Origin: Latescibacteria bacterium UBA6620
Lineage (GTDB): Bacteria > Latescibacterota > UBA2968
DNA length: 64,000 bases
Assembly (NCBI GenBank): GCA_002433075.1
Contig: DJHM01000058.1
Span: 93,221-157,220 of the forward strand
Direction: 5' to 3'
Under the pieces are notes generated by a model, which made no database searches, was not told the DNA's origin, and saw only the letters and a list, made by a program, of their open reading frames with translations. Positions 8,758-16,613 of the stretch are shown here, piece after piece. Both the position numbers and the translations under genes were made by a program. How positions within the stretch are numbered: the stretch's first letter is position 1; each line of letters opens with the position of its first letter.

Positions 8758-11337
8758 TTACGCTTTCGGCCTGATCCTGCACGTCGGACAGACATTGCGA
8801 AGGTGTCGACGGCGAGTCTCGACAATCAGGCGGGCCTGTACAAGCGTGGCGATGGCTTCCCCGATTCGTCCTGAACGCTGCCGTTTCGCAAGCGCTTGAT
8901 TGAGTTTTTCTGGCGATACGGGACAGGTGCCGTCGCGCCAGGCCAGACCGGGTACGCTCTCGACATCTCCCTCGATTGTCACGATACGGCCTTTTCCGCC
9001 GAAGGGATCGATGCACCGGCAAGGAACAGATAGCTCGCCGACGTGGTAGGCGGTGCTCGATGTGTGGGTCACACCGAGAGAGAGGACGTGACCGCTCTCG
9101 GCGACTAAGCGAGCGATGGGACTCTGCGCGGTCCAGAGCCCGAGGGCGACGTGGTCGCGACAGAACGTTTCCGCCTTCGGACCGTACGCCGCGACGGCGT
9201 GGGTGGGGTGATCGCTCCGCAGGACCCCGGGCCGTCGCCAGAAGGCATCGGGCAGGGCGCCGTTGGTGGTGGTTGAGGTCTTCGGGTTGTAGACGTGTGC
9301 GGCACGGTGGTTGAAGGAGGGCATCATCAGGGTACCCTTCTTTCCGAGGATGGACAGCATCGCGTCGATGACCGTGTTGGGGCCTCCGTGAACGTGACCG
9401 ATCGATGACAGGGAACTGTGGACCATCACGTCCATCCCCGGTCGCAGGCCGAGACGACGAAAGTCCTCGATGAGGGTTTTCCGGGTGATGATCCGGTCCG
9501 GTTCTACGAGATCGACGTAACCCAACTCGTCGTGAGCCGTGAAGTATTGAACGACGCGATCGAGGGAGACGTCTTTTCCCGATTCGATCGAAACGAGACG
9601 CGTGATCTCGCCCAGGTTCCGCCGGCCGTCGGCCCAGAACAGAGCCCACTGCGAGAGTTGCGATGCCTCGATCTCTCTCTTGATGGGGACGGGAGTGTTC
9701 TCGGTCGTAGGAGCAAGAGGACGTGTCCGCCGGGGCACGATGCGGGCTGCTGCTAACCGGGCAGGCTTCGGTCTTCCACGCGGTCCTGCTTTTTCGACAG
9801 CCGCTTTCTCCCCATCCAACGCCTCCAGCGTCTCGGTCCGATCCCCTTCCCACATCCATCGCGCAAGACGTTTCATCGATTCGGCGTGACGCTGTCGGAG
9901 GTAGTCGGCCTGGTCGACGGAGCGAGTTCGTGCAAGCGCAGCCTTTGTCCGAACGGTCTCTGCCTTCGCCATCTCCATCACGTCCTGTGTTCCCGCATTG
10001 GCCAGGTAAGCAAGGTAGCCCGTGACCGCCGCGGAACAGGCCTGAAGGCCGGCCGGACTGAGAACGTCGGGTGTGTCGGCCGAGGAGTGGTAGGCCTTCC
10101 ACGCACGGTCCCCGCGACGGAGGTGCGTGTTGATCCACGGGCAGGGAAAGCCGTAACGCGGGTCTCCAATCTGGGTGTCGCTCGTTGAGATAAAGCCGCC
10201 CTCGGCCAGACGATATCCCGGTCGGGTCCGACGCAGGGTGGCTCGGATGATGGAGGCGCCGACGTGGTCGACAAATCCGGCAGACGATTCGACGGTGGCG
10301 CGCCAGGAAAGTCTGCCATCGCAGATATCGGGTCGCGCGCCGACGGTGTCCACGCAGATGCCGGCGAGGGGGGGCTGGTACCGACGCTGGTGTTCGAGGT
10401 AGTGGAAGAAACCGTAGCATTCGAACCCGGACAGGAGACGGATCGTGCGCTTCGGTCGTGCGATACGGCCATTCTGGATGAGCGACTCGAGGACGCGAGC
10501 CGTCTCCAGGCAAAGCGCGACGCCGGAGGCGTTGTCGTGGGCGCCCGGTTCGGCACTGTGGGCGAGGACCCATAGTTCGTCCTGGGGATCGGCCGAGCCT
10601 TTGACAAGACCGCTGACAAGGTCGTGGGTTCCGACGTTAGGTCGTACATCGACTTTCAAGTGAAGTCGGACATCACTCTTCTTGGCGAGTTTTCGCAGCG
10701 CGATGCCTTCGTTAGCGGACAGAACGAGACCCACAAGGCGAGCCGCGCTCGCTTCGAGCCCGATCGCGCCCCAACCGAACTTGGTCCACGCTTTGGCATC
10801 GGGATATCCGTCCACGGCTGTGTCCGTGATGACGGCGGCGGCGCCCCGGTCGGAAAGATCGCGGGCGACGTGCCTGACGTTGGCTTTCGTGAGAACGATC
10901 CGACCTTCGAGTGTTCGCCGGGACTCATTCCGAATGGCCTCTGCTGTGTCGAGGATGGCCAGGGGGCCCGTCAGCCCTTCTGCAGGGGTGGCCGCACTCC
11001 ACTGGATCACGGACCACGGGTTGCCGCTGTAGTTAAGCAGTCGCTGCCGAACAGGGGAGACCACGTCGGCGGTCGCGGACACGATGTCCGCCGTCTCTCG
11101 AATGACCCAGCGGCCCGTTCCGATGTTACCACCGCTCTTGATCGGCGTGACTTCCACGCCGGCGCCGGATGCTCGATAGCGGTCGACAATGGTCGTCGTG
11201 GTATCGTGGAACCGGTCGAAGGAGTTCCACCGATCGGTCCGACAGATCGTACGAACATCTCCCAAGATCCGATTCCCGTGCGTTTCGCGGATGAGTTCGG
11301 GTAACTGGCTACGATTGAATCGAGATAGACTTGACAT
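8758..11337 (-). CDS. M28-like peptidase fused to AAC(3)-family acetyltransferase-like domain
   Basis: 859 residues. An N-terminal ~440-residue M28-type aminopeptidase module with inserted PA-like region shows candidate zinc ligands H260 and D268 (AHSAEPGAHDNASG), E306 (GFECYG), D330 (VDTVG) and H417 (YHSSADT). A helical linker and a small winged-helix-like segment (~560-615) follow. From ~628 an aminoglycoside 3-N-acetyltransferase-type fold begins (MVHSSLSSIGHVHGGPNTVI, GTLMMPSFNH, SDHPTHAVAAYGP, SPIARLVAESGHVLSLGV). The tail contains a CPTC pair. AAC(3)-like proteins outside resistance loci often act on other amines, so antibiotic resistance should not be assumed. No signal peptide is visible. 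It is monocistronic, convergent with the sigma-ankyrin gene. Confidence 0.75.
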   Translation of the reverse strand: MSSLSRFNRSQLPELIRETHGNRILGDVRTICRTDRWNSFDRFHDTTTTIVDRYRASGAGVEVTPIKSGGNIGTGRWVIRETADIVSATADVVSPVRQRLLNYSGNPWSVIQWSAATPAEGLTGPLAILDTAEAIRNESRRTLEGRIVLTKANVRHVARDLSDRGAAAVITDTAVDGYPDAKAWTKFGWGAIGLEASAARLVGLVLSANEGIALRKLAKKSDVRLHLKVDVRPNVGTHDLVSGLVKGSADPQDELWVLAHSAEPGAHDNASGVALCLETARVLESLIQNGRIARPKRTIRLLSGFECYGFFHYLEHQRRYQPPLAGICVDTVGARPDICDGRLSWRATVESSAGFVDHVGASIIRATLRRTRPGYRLAEGGFISTSDTQIGDPRYGFPCPWINTHLRRGDRAWKAYHSSADTPDVLSPAGLQACSAAVTGYLAYLANAGTQDVMEMAKAETVRTKAALARTRSVDQADYLRQRHAESMKRLARWMWEGDRTETLEALDGEKAAVEKAGPRGRPKPARLAAARIVPRRTRPLAPTTENTPVPIKREIEASQLSQWALFWADGRRNLGEITRLVSIESGKDVSLDRVVQYFTAHDELGYVDLVEPDRIITRKTLIEDFRRLGLRPGMDVMVHSSLSSIGHVHGGPNTVIDAMLSILGKKGTLMMPSFNHRAAHVYNPKTSTTTNGALPDAFWRRPGVLRSDHPTHAVAAYGPKAETFCRDHVALGLWTAQSPIARLVAESGHVLSLGVTHTSSTAYHVGELSVPCRCIDPFGGKGRIVTIEGDVESVPGLAWRDGTCPVSPEKLNQALAKRQRSGRIGEAIATLVQARLIVETRRRHLRNVCPTCRIRPKA

Positions 11338-11456
11338 AAATAATTATAAATTAGTAATTTAAGGTATAAAATTGAACTCAAGAACACGGAAAACAGGCCG
11401 ATATACTTAATAAGTAGCACTAAGTATAACTCTCACAATTTTAGAGGAGGTCACCC
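11338..11456. promoter_or_regulatory. AT-rich divergent intergenic region
   Basis: A markedly AT-rich stretch in an otherwise GC-rich window, between two divergent genes. Several TATA-like hexamers are present on both strands (for example TATACT at about 11402 and TATAAC at about 11425) but no well-spaced -35/-10 pair stands out. A strong GAGGAGG ribosome site precedes the GTG at 11457. Probable promoter region for both directions. Confidence 0.45.
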
Positions 11457-11654
11457 GTGGGCTGGTTCTATCTGATGATCATCCTCCACGTGATATTCGG
11501 CCTGTCGTGCGCTTATTTCGCCTACGAATCACGTGTGAAGGCCGAGCCCTGGTTCCTTTCCGGCATGCTGTTCGGCGCGCTCGGGCTGATTTACTGCATC
11601 TTCAGGTTCACCCACCGGCCGTCGAACGAAACGATCTTCGTGGAGGGATCGTGA
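11457..11654 (+). CDS. small two-helix membrane protein
   Basis: 65 residues with two hydrophobic helices (about 3-21 and 33-51) joined by a charged loop (YESRVKAEPW) and a short polar tail. The GTG start has an excellent GAGGAGG site 7 bp upstream. Its stop overlaps the next GTG by 4 bp, so the two are translationally coupled. I do not recognise the family; it resembles cytoplasmic-membrane 'hypothetical small membrane proteins' such as phospholipase D-N-terminal-like or superinfection-type anchors only in general shape. Confidence 0.6.
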   Translation: MGWFYLMIILHVIFGLSCAYFAYESRVKAEPWFLSGMLFGALGLIYCIFRFTHRPSNETIFVEGS

Positions 11655-12019
11655 ATCCCATCACTCCAAGCTCGACGGATCCCAACCTTTCGAGATGGGT
11701 CGATGATCTTGTGTCCGACTCTCCCCGGTTGGTGGACGATGTCGAGGCCCTGTCGTCCTCGTTCGATCGGTCGAACTCCCTCGACCTGGTCGATCGGTTT
11801 CTCGACCTCGGGCAAGGGCTGGATCTGACGGACCTGTCCAAAGAGGAACTGGCCGAGGCTTTCGAGGTGATTGCCGAATTGTTGGAGAGGGGCATCGTTG
11901 GCTACGAGGTTCGCGAGATCAACGGGGCGCCCCACAAAGTGTTCATCGATGTCGCCACCGGAAGCGACCTCCACCGCGCTCCGTTGTGGCGAAACGGTCG
12001 GGTAGATGGCTACCTGTAG
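11651..12019 (+). CDS. hypothetical acidic helical protein
   Basis: 122 residues, acidic, mainly helical. A Leu/Asp-rich run (DLVDRFLDLGQGLDLTDL, then SKEELAEAFEVIAELLERG) is followed by a short beta-rich end (VGYEVREINGAPHKVFIDVATGSDLHRAPLW). No known domain recognised. Coupled by a GTGA overlap to the two-helix membrane protein, which suggests a membrane-protein/soluble-partner pair. Its function cannot be guessed from sequence. Confidence 0.55.
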   Translation: MNPITPSSTDPNLSRWVDDLVSDSPRLVDDVEALSSSFDRSNSLDLVDRFLDLGQGLDLTDLSKEELAEAFEVIAELLERGIVGYEVREINGAPHKVFIDVATGSDLHRAPLWRNGRVDGYL

Positions 12020-12033
12020 GTTCCCCCTCTGAT

Positions 12034-12270
12034 TTAGCGCTGTTCCTTCCAGTCATCGTAAAGTCGCACGAGTTTCGAGGCCCGTGATTGGATCGGGTCG
12101 GGCAACTCCGTGTCTTCAGACAAAGCCAGCCAGGCTCCCTGAGAGCCGTAGTGATCCTGGATGGCCTGCTTGAGTTCGTCGATTCTGTCTGCATACAGCT
12201 CGCTGAAACCGATGAGGGCGCCGGGCTGCTGGATCGAGAGATGGAAATCGATCAGTTCCTTAACGGTCAC
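12034..12270 (-). CDS. hypothetical small protein
   Basis: 78 residues if started at the GTG at 12270, which has GGAGG immediately upstream; the frame is open to 12297. Helical and charged (ELIDFHLSIQQPGALIGFSELYADRIDELKQ split by a proline turn). No recognised domain, no membrane segment. It converges on the preceding hypothetical gene with a 14-bp gap. Could be spurious, but the ribosome site supports it. Confidence 0.45.
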   Translation of the reverse strand: MTVKELIDFHLSIQQPGALIGFSELYADRIDELKQAIQDHYGSQGAWLALSEDTELPDPIQSRASKLVRLYDDWKEQR

Positions 12271-12467
12271 CTTTCCTCCGAATCCTGTTGTCCCCACCGT
12301 AGCGAGATGCCCTTATTCCGCACTCCAGCTGCTTTCCGGCACCCGTTTCCGAGGCGAATCATTTGCAACGGGCGAGGCCGAAGCAAGGTAGTGTCGGAAT
12401 ACCTGTGCGCAAGACCCTTCTGGCGGGCCGGGCCTTCTTGAAAGCAGCCCAGAATCGGGCAAATCGG

Positions 12468-12496
12468 TTGACAGTGTTGGAGGGGTCCGCTTAATT
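12468..12496 (+). promoter_or_regulatory. sigma-70-type promoter upstream of Gfo/Idh gene
   Basis: TTGACA (12468-12473), 17-bp spacer, TTAATT (12491-12496), about 37 bp before the TTG start at 12533. The -35 is consensus, the -10 weaker. Confidence 0.55.
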
Positions 12497-12532
12497 CCTC
12501 CACGCGCTAGAACTCTGGGAGGAGGCACTTTT

Positions 12533-13555
12533 TTGGCTGAAGTTGCGGTAAGGATGGGGCTGATCGGGTGTGGGGGTATGGGCCGCAGTCTGGCCGAAAA
12601 TGCCGCGGTTCTATCCGGTTGCGAGGTGGTGGCGGTAAGCGACCCGGATGAAGAACGGGGACGCCCTCTCTCGTCGGACCTGGGGTGCGACTACGAGCCG
12701 AATCACGAGAACCTGATCCGCCGGGATGACATGGATTCGGTTCTGATCGCGACTCCCCCGTTTCTGCACGAGGCGCCTGCCGTCGCCGCTGCGGAGAACG
12801 GAAAGCACGTCTTTTGCGAAAAGCCTCTCGCCCCGTCGCTGGCGAGTTGCGACCGGATCATTGAGGCGGCCGAAGCGAATGGCGTGGCGCTCGGCGTCGG
12901 TCTGGTGTGCCGATATCACCCCGTCCACGCGGAAGTGGCGCGTCTCGTGAAGACGAACGACCTAGGGCCCGCGATGTGTATGTCTGTCCATCGTCTTTCG
13001 GGTGGGGACGGCGGTGCCTGGCAGGTGCCCTGGCGGCTGGAGCGATCGAAGAGCGGCGGCAACCTGATGGAGATCAACGCGCACGAGATCGATTTTATGC
13101 GAAACGTGATGGGGGATGCGGTTTCTGTCTACGCGGTGGGCGACACCTATCGGCAGCTGAATCAGGACTATCCGGACTTGGCGGTGGTCTCGATGACGTT
13201 CGAAAGCGGCGCGGTCGGATCTCTCCATTCAAGTAACGCCAACACAAGCGGGGGCTATGGCGGCCGTGTCGATTGTGTGAACGGATCGATTGTTTTTCCC
13301 AGCTTCCGGGGAGAGGGTGGCGGGTTGACGATCCAGGGTCGAGATGAGCCGAGTCGATTCATACCGGCAGAGGAGTTGAAGCAAGAGAAGGATCCCGTTG
13401 CGCAGGAAATCGATGCTTTCGTGAGAGCGATCCAGAGCGGTGAAACACCGCCCGTGGGCGGACGTGAGGGACGTGCAGCGACCGAAATCGCACTCGCCGC
13501 CTACACATCGATCGAAACCGGGCAGCCCGTCCAGCTGCCGTTGAGCGAGGAATAG
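12533..13555 (+). CDS. Gfo/Idh/MocA-family NAD(P)-dependent oxidoreductase
   Basis: 340 residues with an N-terminal Rossmann fold (GLIGCGGMGRSLAENA), the family's catalytic-lysine motif CEKPLAPS at about residue 98, and a C-terminal alpha/beta domain containing INAHEIDFMRNVMG. Members oxidise sugars, inositols or related polyols; the substrate here cannot be inferred. TTG start at 12533 with GGGAGGAGG upstream; the protein begins MAEVAVRMGLIGCGG as expected. Third base TAG ends the gene four bases before the likely ispH start, so it is the first gene of a unit with ispH. Confidence 0.85.
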   Translation: MAEVAVRMGLIGCGGMGRSLAENAAVLSGCEVVAVSDPDEERGRPLSSDLGCDYEPNHENLIRRDDMDSVLIATPPFLHEAPAVAAAENGKHVFCEKPLAPSLASCDRIIEAAEANGVALGVGLVCRYHPVHAEVARLVKTNDLGPAMCMSVHRLSGGDGGAWQVPWRLERSKSGGNLMEINAHEIDFMRNVMGDAVSVYAVGDTYRQLNQDYPDLAVVSMTFESGAVGSLHSSNANTSGGYGGRVDCVNGSIVFPSFRGEGGGLTIQGRDEPSRFIPAEELKQEKDPVAQEIDAFVRAIQSGETPPVGGREGRAATEIALAAYTSIETGQPVQLPLSEE

Positions 13556-13558
13556 ACC

Positions 13559-14800
13559 CTGGCGCGCACATTCGATATTCCCGCCTCCTACCGAAGCCCC
13601 ATCATCGGACGGGTGAAGCAGGCACGCCGGGCGGCCGATCCCCTCAAGCGCGATCTATCGCCCGCGATTCTGGATTTCGGGCCGGTCAGGTTTACGCTCG
13701 CGAGGCATTTCGGATTCTGCTTCGGTGTCGAGAACGCAATCGAGATTGCCTACAAGACACTCGAGGCACATCCCGACCGACGAATTTTCTTCCTGAGCGA
13801 GATGATTCACAATCCGGATGTGAACACGGATCTCGAGGATCGCGGAGTTCGGTTCATCTTCACGCCGGATGGCAAACAGCTTATCCCGTGGTCTGACTTG
13901 ACGCCCGAGGACATCGTTGTGGTACCCGCGTTCGGCACGACTCTGGAAATCCAGGACGCGCTCAAGGCGATCGACATCGACCCCTACACTTATAACACGA
14001 CTTGCCCTTTCGTCGAGAAGGTGTGGACGCGAAGTGAAGAACTGGGCCAAGCGGGCTTCGCAGTCGTCGTACACGGGAAAGCCAAACACGAGGAGACCCG
14101 AGCGACGTTTTCGCACAGTGTGCAGAGCGCGCCCACGGTGATCTGTCGGGATCTGGATGAAACAGAAACGCTGTGCGAAGTGATCCGAGGGAATGCTGAG
14201 GATGGGACGTTCGATCGGGTATTCGGCGGGAAGTGCTCGGACGGATTTGATCCGGAACAGCACCTTTCGCGTCTCGGGGTCGTCAACCAGACGACGATGC
14301 TGGCTGCGGAGACACGGGAGATTGCCCGCAGGATCCGTCAGGCGCTGGTCGACCGTTTCGGCGAGGACCAGATCGGGGAGCACTTCGCGGATACGTCCGA
14401 CACGCTGTGTTACGCGACGAACGAGAATCAGAACGCGACCTACGCTCTGGTCGAAGAGGGTGCGGATCTATCGATCGTCGTCGGGGGCTACAATTCCTCG
14501 AATACGTCTCACATCGTGGATCTGTGCGAGCAGGCGATGCCCACCTATTTCATTCGGAATGCCGACGAGATCGTTTCAAGAGACGAGATCCGCCACTTCA
14601 ATCTTCTAACCAGAGCGGTGGACACGAGCCGCGGTTGGCTCCCGCGCACCCAAGCTCGAGTTGCGCTGACTTGTGGAGCTTCGTGTCCTGATGCAATCGT
14701 CGACCAGGTCCTGAATCGGGTACTTTCTCTGTTCGACGATGCTCGTTCTCTGGAGGATGTGTTGGCTGATTACCCCGTTCAGGAAATCGAGGCTACCTGA
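13559..14800 (+). CDS. ispH: 4-hydroxy-3-methylbut-2-enyl diphosphate reductase, long form
   Basis: Last step of the MEP isoprenoid pathway: an Fe-S enzyme converting HMBPP to IPP and DMAPP. The three cluster cysteines are seen in FGFCFGVENAI, YNTTCPFVEK and CGASCPDA, with the catalytic His-containing VVHGKAKHEETRATFSH. About 410 residues, the long variant with an N-terminal extension. The first conventional start is GTG at 13613, but the upstream in-frame residues ARTFDIPASYRSPIIGR look like conserved N-terminal sequence of long IspH proteins, and the only codon before them after the preceding stop is CTG at 13559, with a GAGCGAGG site upstream. I therefore suggest a CTG start (uncertain). 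Confidence 0.9.
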   Translation: MARTFDIPASYRSPIIGRVKQARRAADPLKRDLSPAILDFGPVRFTLARHFGFCFGVENAIEIAYKTLEAHPDRRIFFLSEMIHNPDVNTDLEDRGVRFIFTPDGKQLIPWSDLTPEDIVVVPAFGTTLEIQDALKAIDIDPYTYNTTCPFVEKVWTRSEELGQAGFAVVVHGKAKHEETRATFSHSVQSAPTVICRDLDETETLCEVIRGNAEDGTFDRVFGGKCSDGFDPEQHLSRLGVVNQTTMLAAETREIARRIRQALVDRFGEDQIGEHFADTSDTLCYATNENQNATYALVEEGADLSIVVGGYNSSNTSHIVDLCEQAMPTYFIRNADEIVSRDEIRHFNLLTRAVDTSRGWLPRTQARVALTCGASCPDAIVDQVLNRVLSLFDDARSLEDVLADYPVQEIEAT

Positions 14801-14801
14801 C

Positions 14802-15650
14802 GTGGCTGATGTCGACCCCCAAGATGCCGAACGCATCGAGACGTTAGAGCGGGAGCTGGCCCGGGCTCGGAAGTAGCTGGAGACCGCCAACGCACGTCTG
14901 CAGAAGCGAAGTCTCGAACGACAGCTGGCCGAGAAGGCGGCTGACGCGGCCTACGATATCGTCAAGGAGCAGAACGACGAGTTGATGGAACAGGTCAGCC
15001 GGTTCCGAAAGTTCGTGCCCGCATCCTTGTCGGCAATGCTGGACAGTAAGGGATTCGATGTCTCCTGTGGCGTGTCGATGGAACGGCACTACACGGTCCT
15101 TTCGACGGACATCCGGAACTTCACAAGTTTTACGGAGTCGATTCCTTGCCAGCAGTGCTTCAAGTTCCTGAATTCGTTTTTCACCGTGATGGAGCCCGGG
15201 ATCCGAGAGAATGGCGGGTTCGTCTATCAGTACGTGGGCGACTCGATTATGGCGCTGTTCCCGCTCGTGGGAGGAAGGTACACGGACAACGCGGTACAGG
15301 CGTCCCTTCACCTGCTGGGAGAGGTCATCCCCAACTACAACGCAGGCCGAGCCCGAGCGGGATACGATACGATCCGAATCGGGATCGGGTTGAACACGGG
15401 CTCGGTTGCGACGGGGATCGCGGGGACCCAGGAACGGATGGACGCGTGCTGCTTCGGTAGCACGGTGAATCTTGCCGCCCGATGCGAAGGGCTGACGAAG
15501 GAAATCGGGGCGAACCTCATCATTGCCGAGGATACGTTCGAGAAGCTGCGGAACAAGGACGATTACGATTCGAACCGGCTTGGCGAGACGACGATCCGGG
15601 GGATGGAGCGACGGATCGACCTTTTCGATGTGACGTCCTACAGCGGATGA
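14802..15650 (+). pseudogene. adenylate/guanylate cyclase with N-terminal coiled coil, in-frame TAG
   Basis: A class III nucleotide cyclase catalytic domain spans ~95-275: YTVLSTDIRNFTSFTESI with the first metal Asp, GGFVYQYVGDSIMALFP with the second, IGIGLNTGSVATGIAG and VNLAARCEGLTKE. It makes cAMP or cGMP; specificity is not clear. The first ~75 residues are a heptad coiled coil (ERIETLERELARAR, NARLQKRSLERQLAEK), interrupted by TAG at 14874-14876 where Gln, Glu or Lys would fit. Translation could restart at TTG 14982, which would lose the coiled coil but keep the cyclase domain. GTG 14802 lies 1 bp after the ispH stop. Pseudogene, error or short form are all possible. Confidence 0.75.
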
Positions 15651-15758
15651 TGCGATCCACTTTCAGGTGATCGAAGTTGACGCGGTGTCGTTTCGGATTG
15701 ACGGCACCGCTCGTGTTTTTCGGGGCTGATTCGAGGGTGTTCGAACGGAGGTGGAGGT

Positions 15759-16532
15759 GTGAGTGAGACCACACCACAGAGCTGGGATTGGAGCGAGGCT
15801 GGGCAGCGTAACGTACCCCGTTTCGGTCAGGTCCACGTGTGGCTGGTCTGTCTGAACGATGAACGGTTCGATCAGAAAACCTGCCTGGGGGTTCTTCCGG
15901 AGCGTGAGCAAAAGAGAGCGCGGAAGTTTACGCACCCGGGCGCTCGGGAAGAGTATGTCGTGAGCAGGGCCTTGTTGAGAGTTTTGATCGGTGGATATCT
16001 CGACACGGATCCCCTGGCGCTCAAATTCGGGAGTGGCGAGCGGGGCAAGCCTTTCCTTCGGGAGATCCCCGGGCGATCTGTACCGCAGTTCAATATGACG
16101 CACGCTAACGGGGTGGCCCTCTATGCTTTCTCGATGGAACAGGCCGTCGGCGTGGACATCGAAAGAGTGGATCGGAAGACCCGAGTTGAAAGGGTCTCGA
16201 AGCGATACTTTACGGAGAGAGAATCCGACGCGATTACGAATCTGAATCCGGAATTTCGAAAGGAGGCGTTCATACGGACGTGGACCTGTAAGGAGGCGTG
16301 TCTGAAGTGGACGGGCCAAGGTCTGGCCGGGGGACTAAAGACGCACGAGATCGTTTTTGCAGACGCGTGGACAGCGCCGATGGCGTTCGGAAACGGACCC
16401 CAGCCCTCCCTCACGATGCTCGATCCCGGAGCCGGCTGGATCGGTGCGCTTGCAGTCGCTCGTCCAGATCCTGAGGTGGTATGCGGGGTTTGGAGTGGGT
16501 CCACAAACGGTGTGGGTCCTCTTTTTACATAG
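15759..16532 (+). CDS. 4'-phosphopantetheinyl transferase (Sfp type)
   Basis: 257 residues. Transfers phosphopantetheine from CoA to carrier proteins. Family motifs: LRVLIGGYLDTDPLAL, GKPFL, FNMTHANGVALYAF, VGVDIERVDRKTRV (metal-binding Asp/Glu) and TWTCKEACLKWTGQGL (WxxKEAxxK). Sfp-type enzymes often serve fatty acid, polyketide or nonribosomal peptide carriers; no such megasynthase is in the window. GTG start at 15759 with GGAGGTGGAGG upstream. Followed by a long palindrome that probably terminates transcription. Confidence 0.88.
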   Translation: MSETTPQSWDWSEAGQRNVPRFGQVHVWLVCLNDERFDQKTCLGVLPEREQKRARKFTHPGAREEYVVSRALLRVLIGGYLDTDPLALKFGSGERGKPFLREIPGRSVPQFNMTHANGVALYAFSMEQAVGVDIERVDRKTRVERVSKRYFTERESDAITNLNPEFRKEAFIRTWTCKEACLKWTGQGLAGGLKTHEIVFADAWTAPMAFGNGPQPSLTMLDPGAGWIGALAVARPDPEVVCGVWSGSTNGVGPLFT

Positions 16533-16541
16533 GGCCTGGTG

Positions 16542-16585
16542 TCATCGCCCAGAAAGTGGCCCCGGGGCCACTTTCTGGGCGATGA
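16542..16585. terminator. 44-bp perfect palindrome between convergent genes
   Basis: Two 22-bp arms (16542-16563, 16564-16585) are exact inverted complements with no spacer, lying between the convergent transferase and M16 genes. GC-rich with no T-run, so it is not a textbook terminator on either strand, though location argues for a transcription-ending hairpin. Confidence 0.65.
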
Positions 16586-16613
16586 GGGTGAAGTGGGCGG
16601 AAACCCTTGCCGG

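Noticed and set aside
8758..9450. Aminoglycoside resistance gene
   Set aside because: AAC(3)-like domain is part of a peptidase fusion with no mobile context; family membership alone does not show resistance.
8474..10573. 699-residue minus-strand frame
   Set aside because: Arg/Pro/Ser-rich translation typical of an out-of-frame shadow of the M28-AAC(3) gene.
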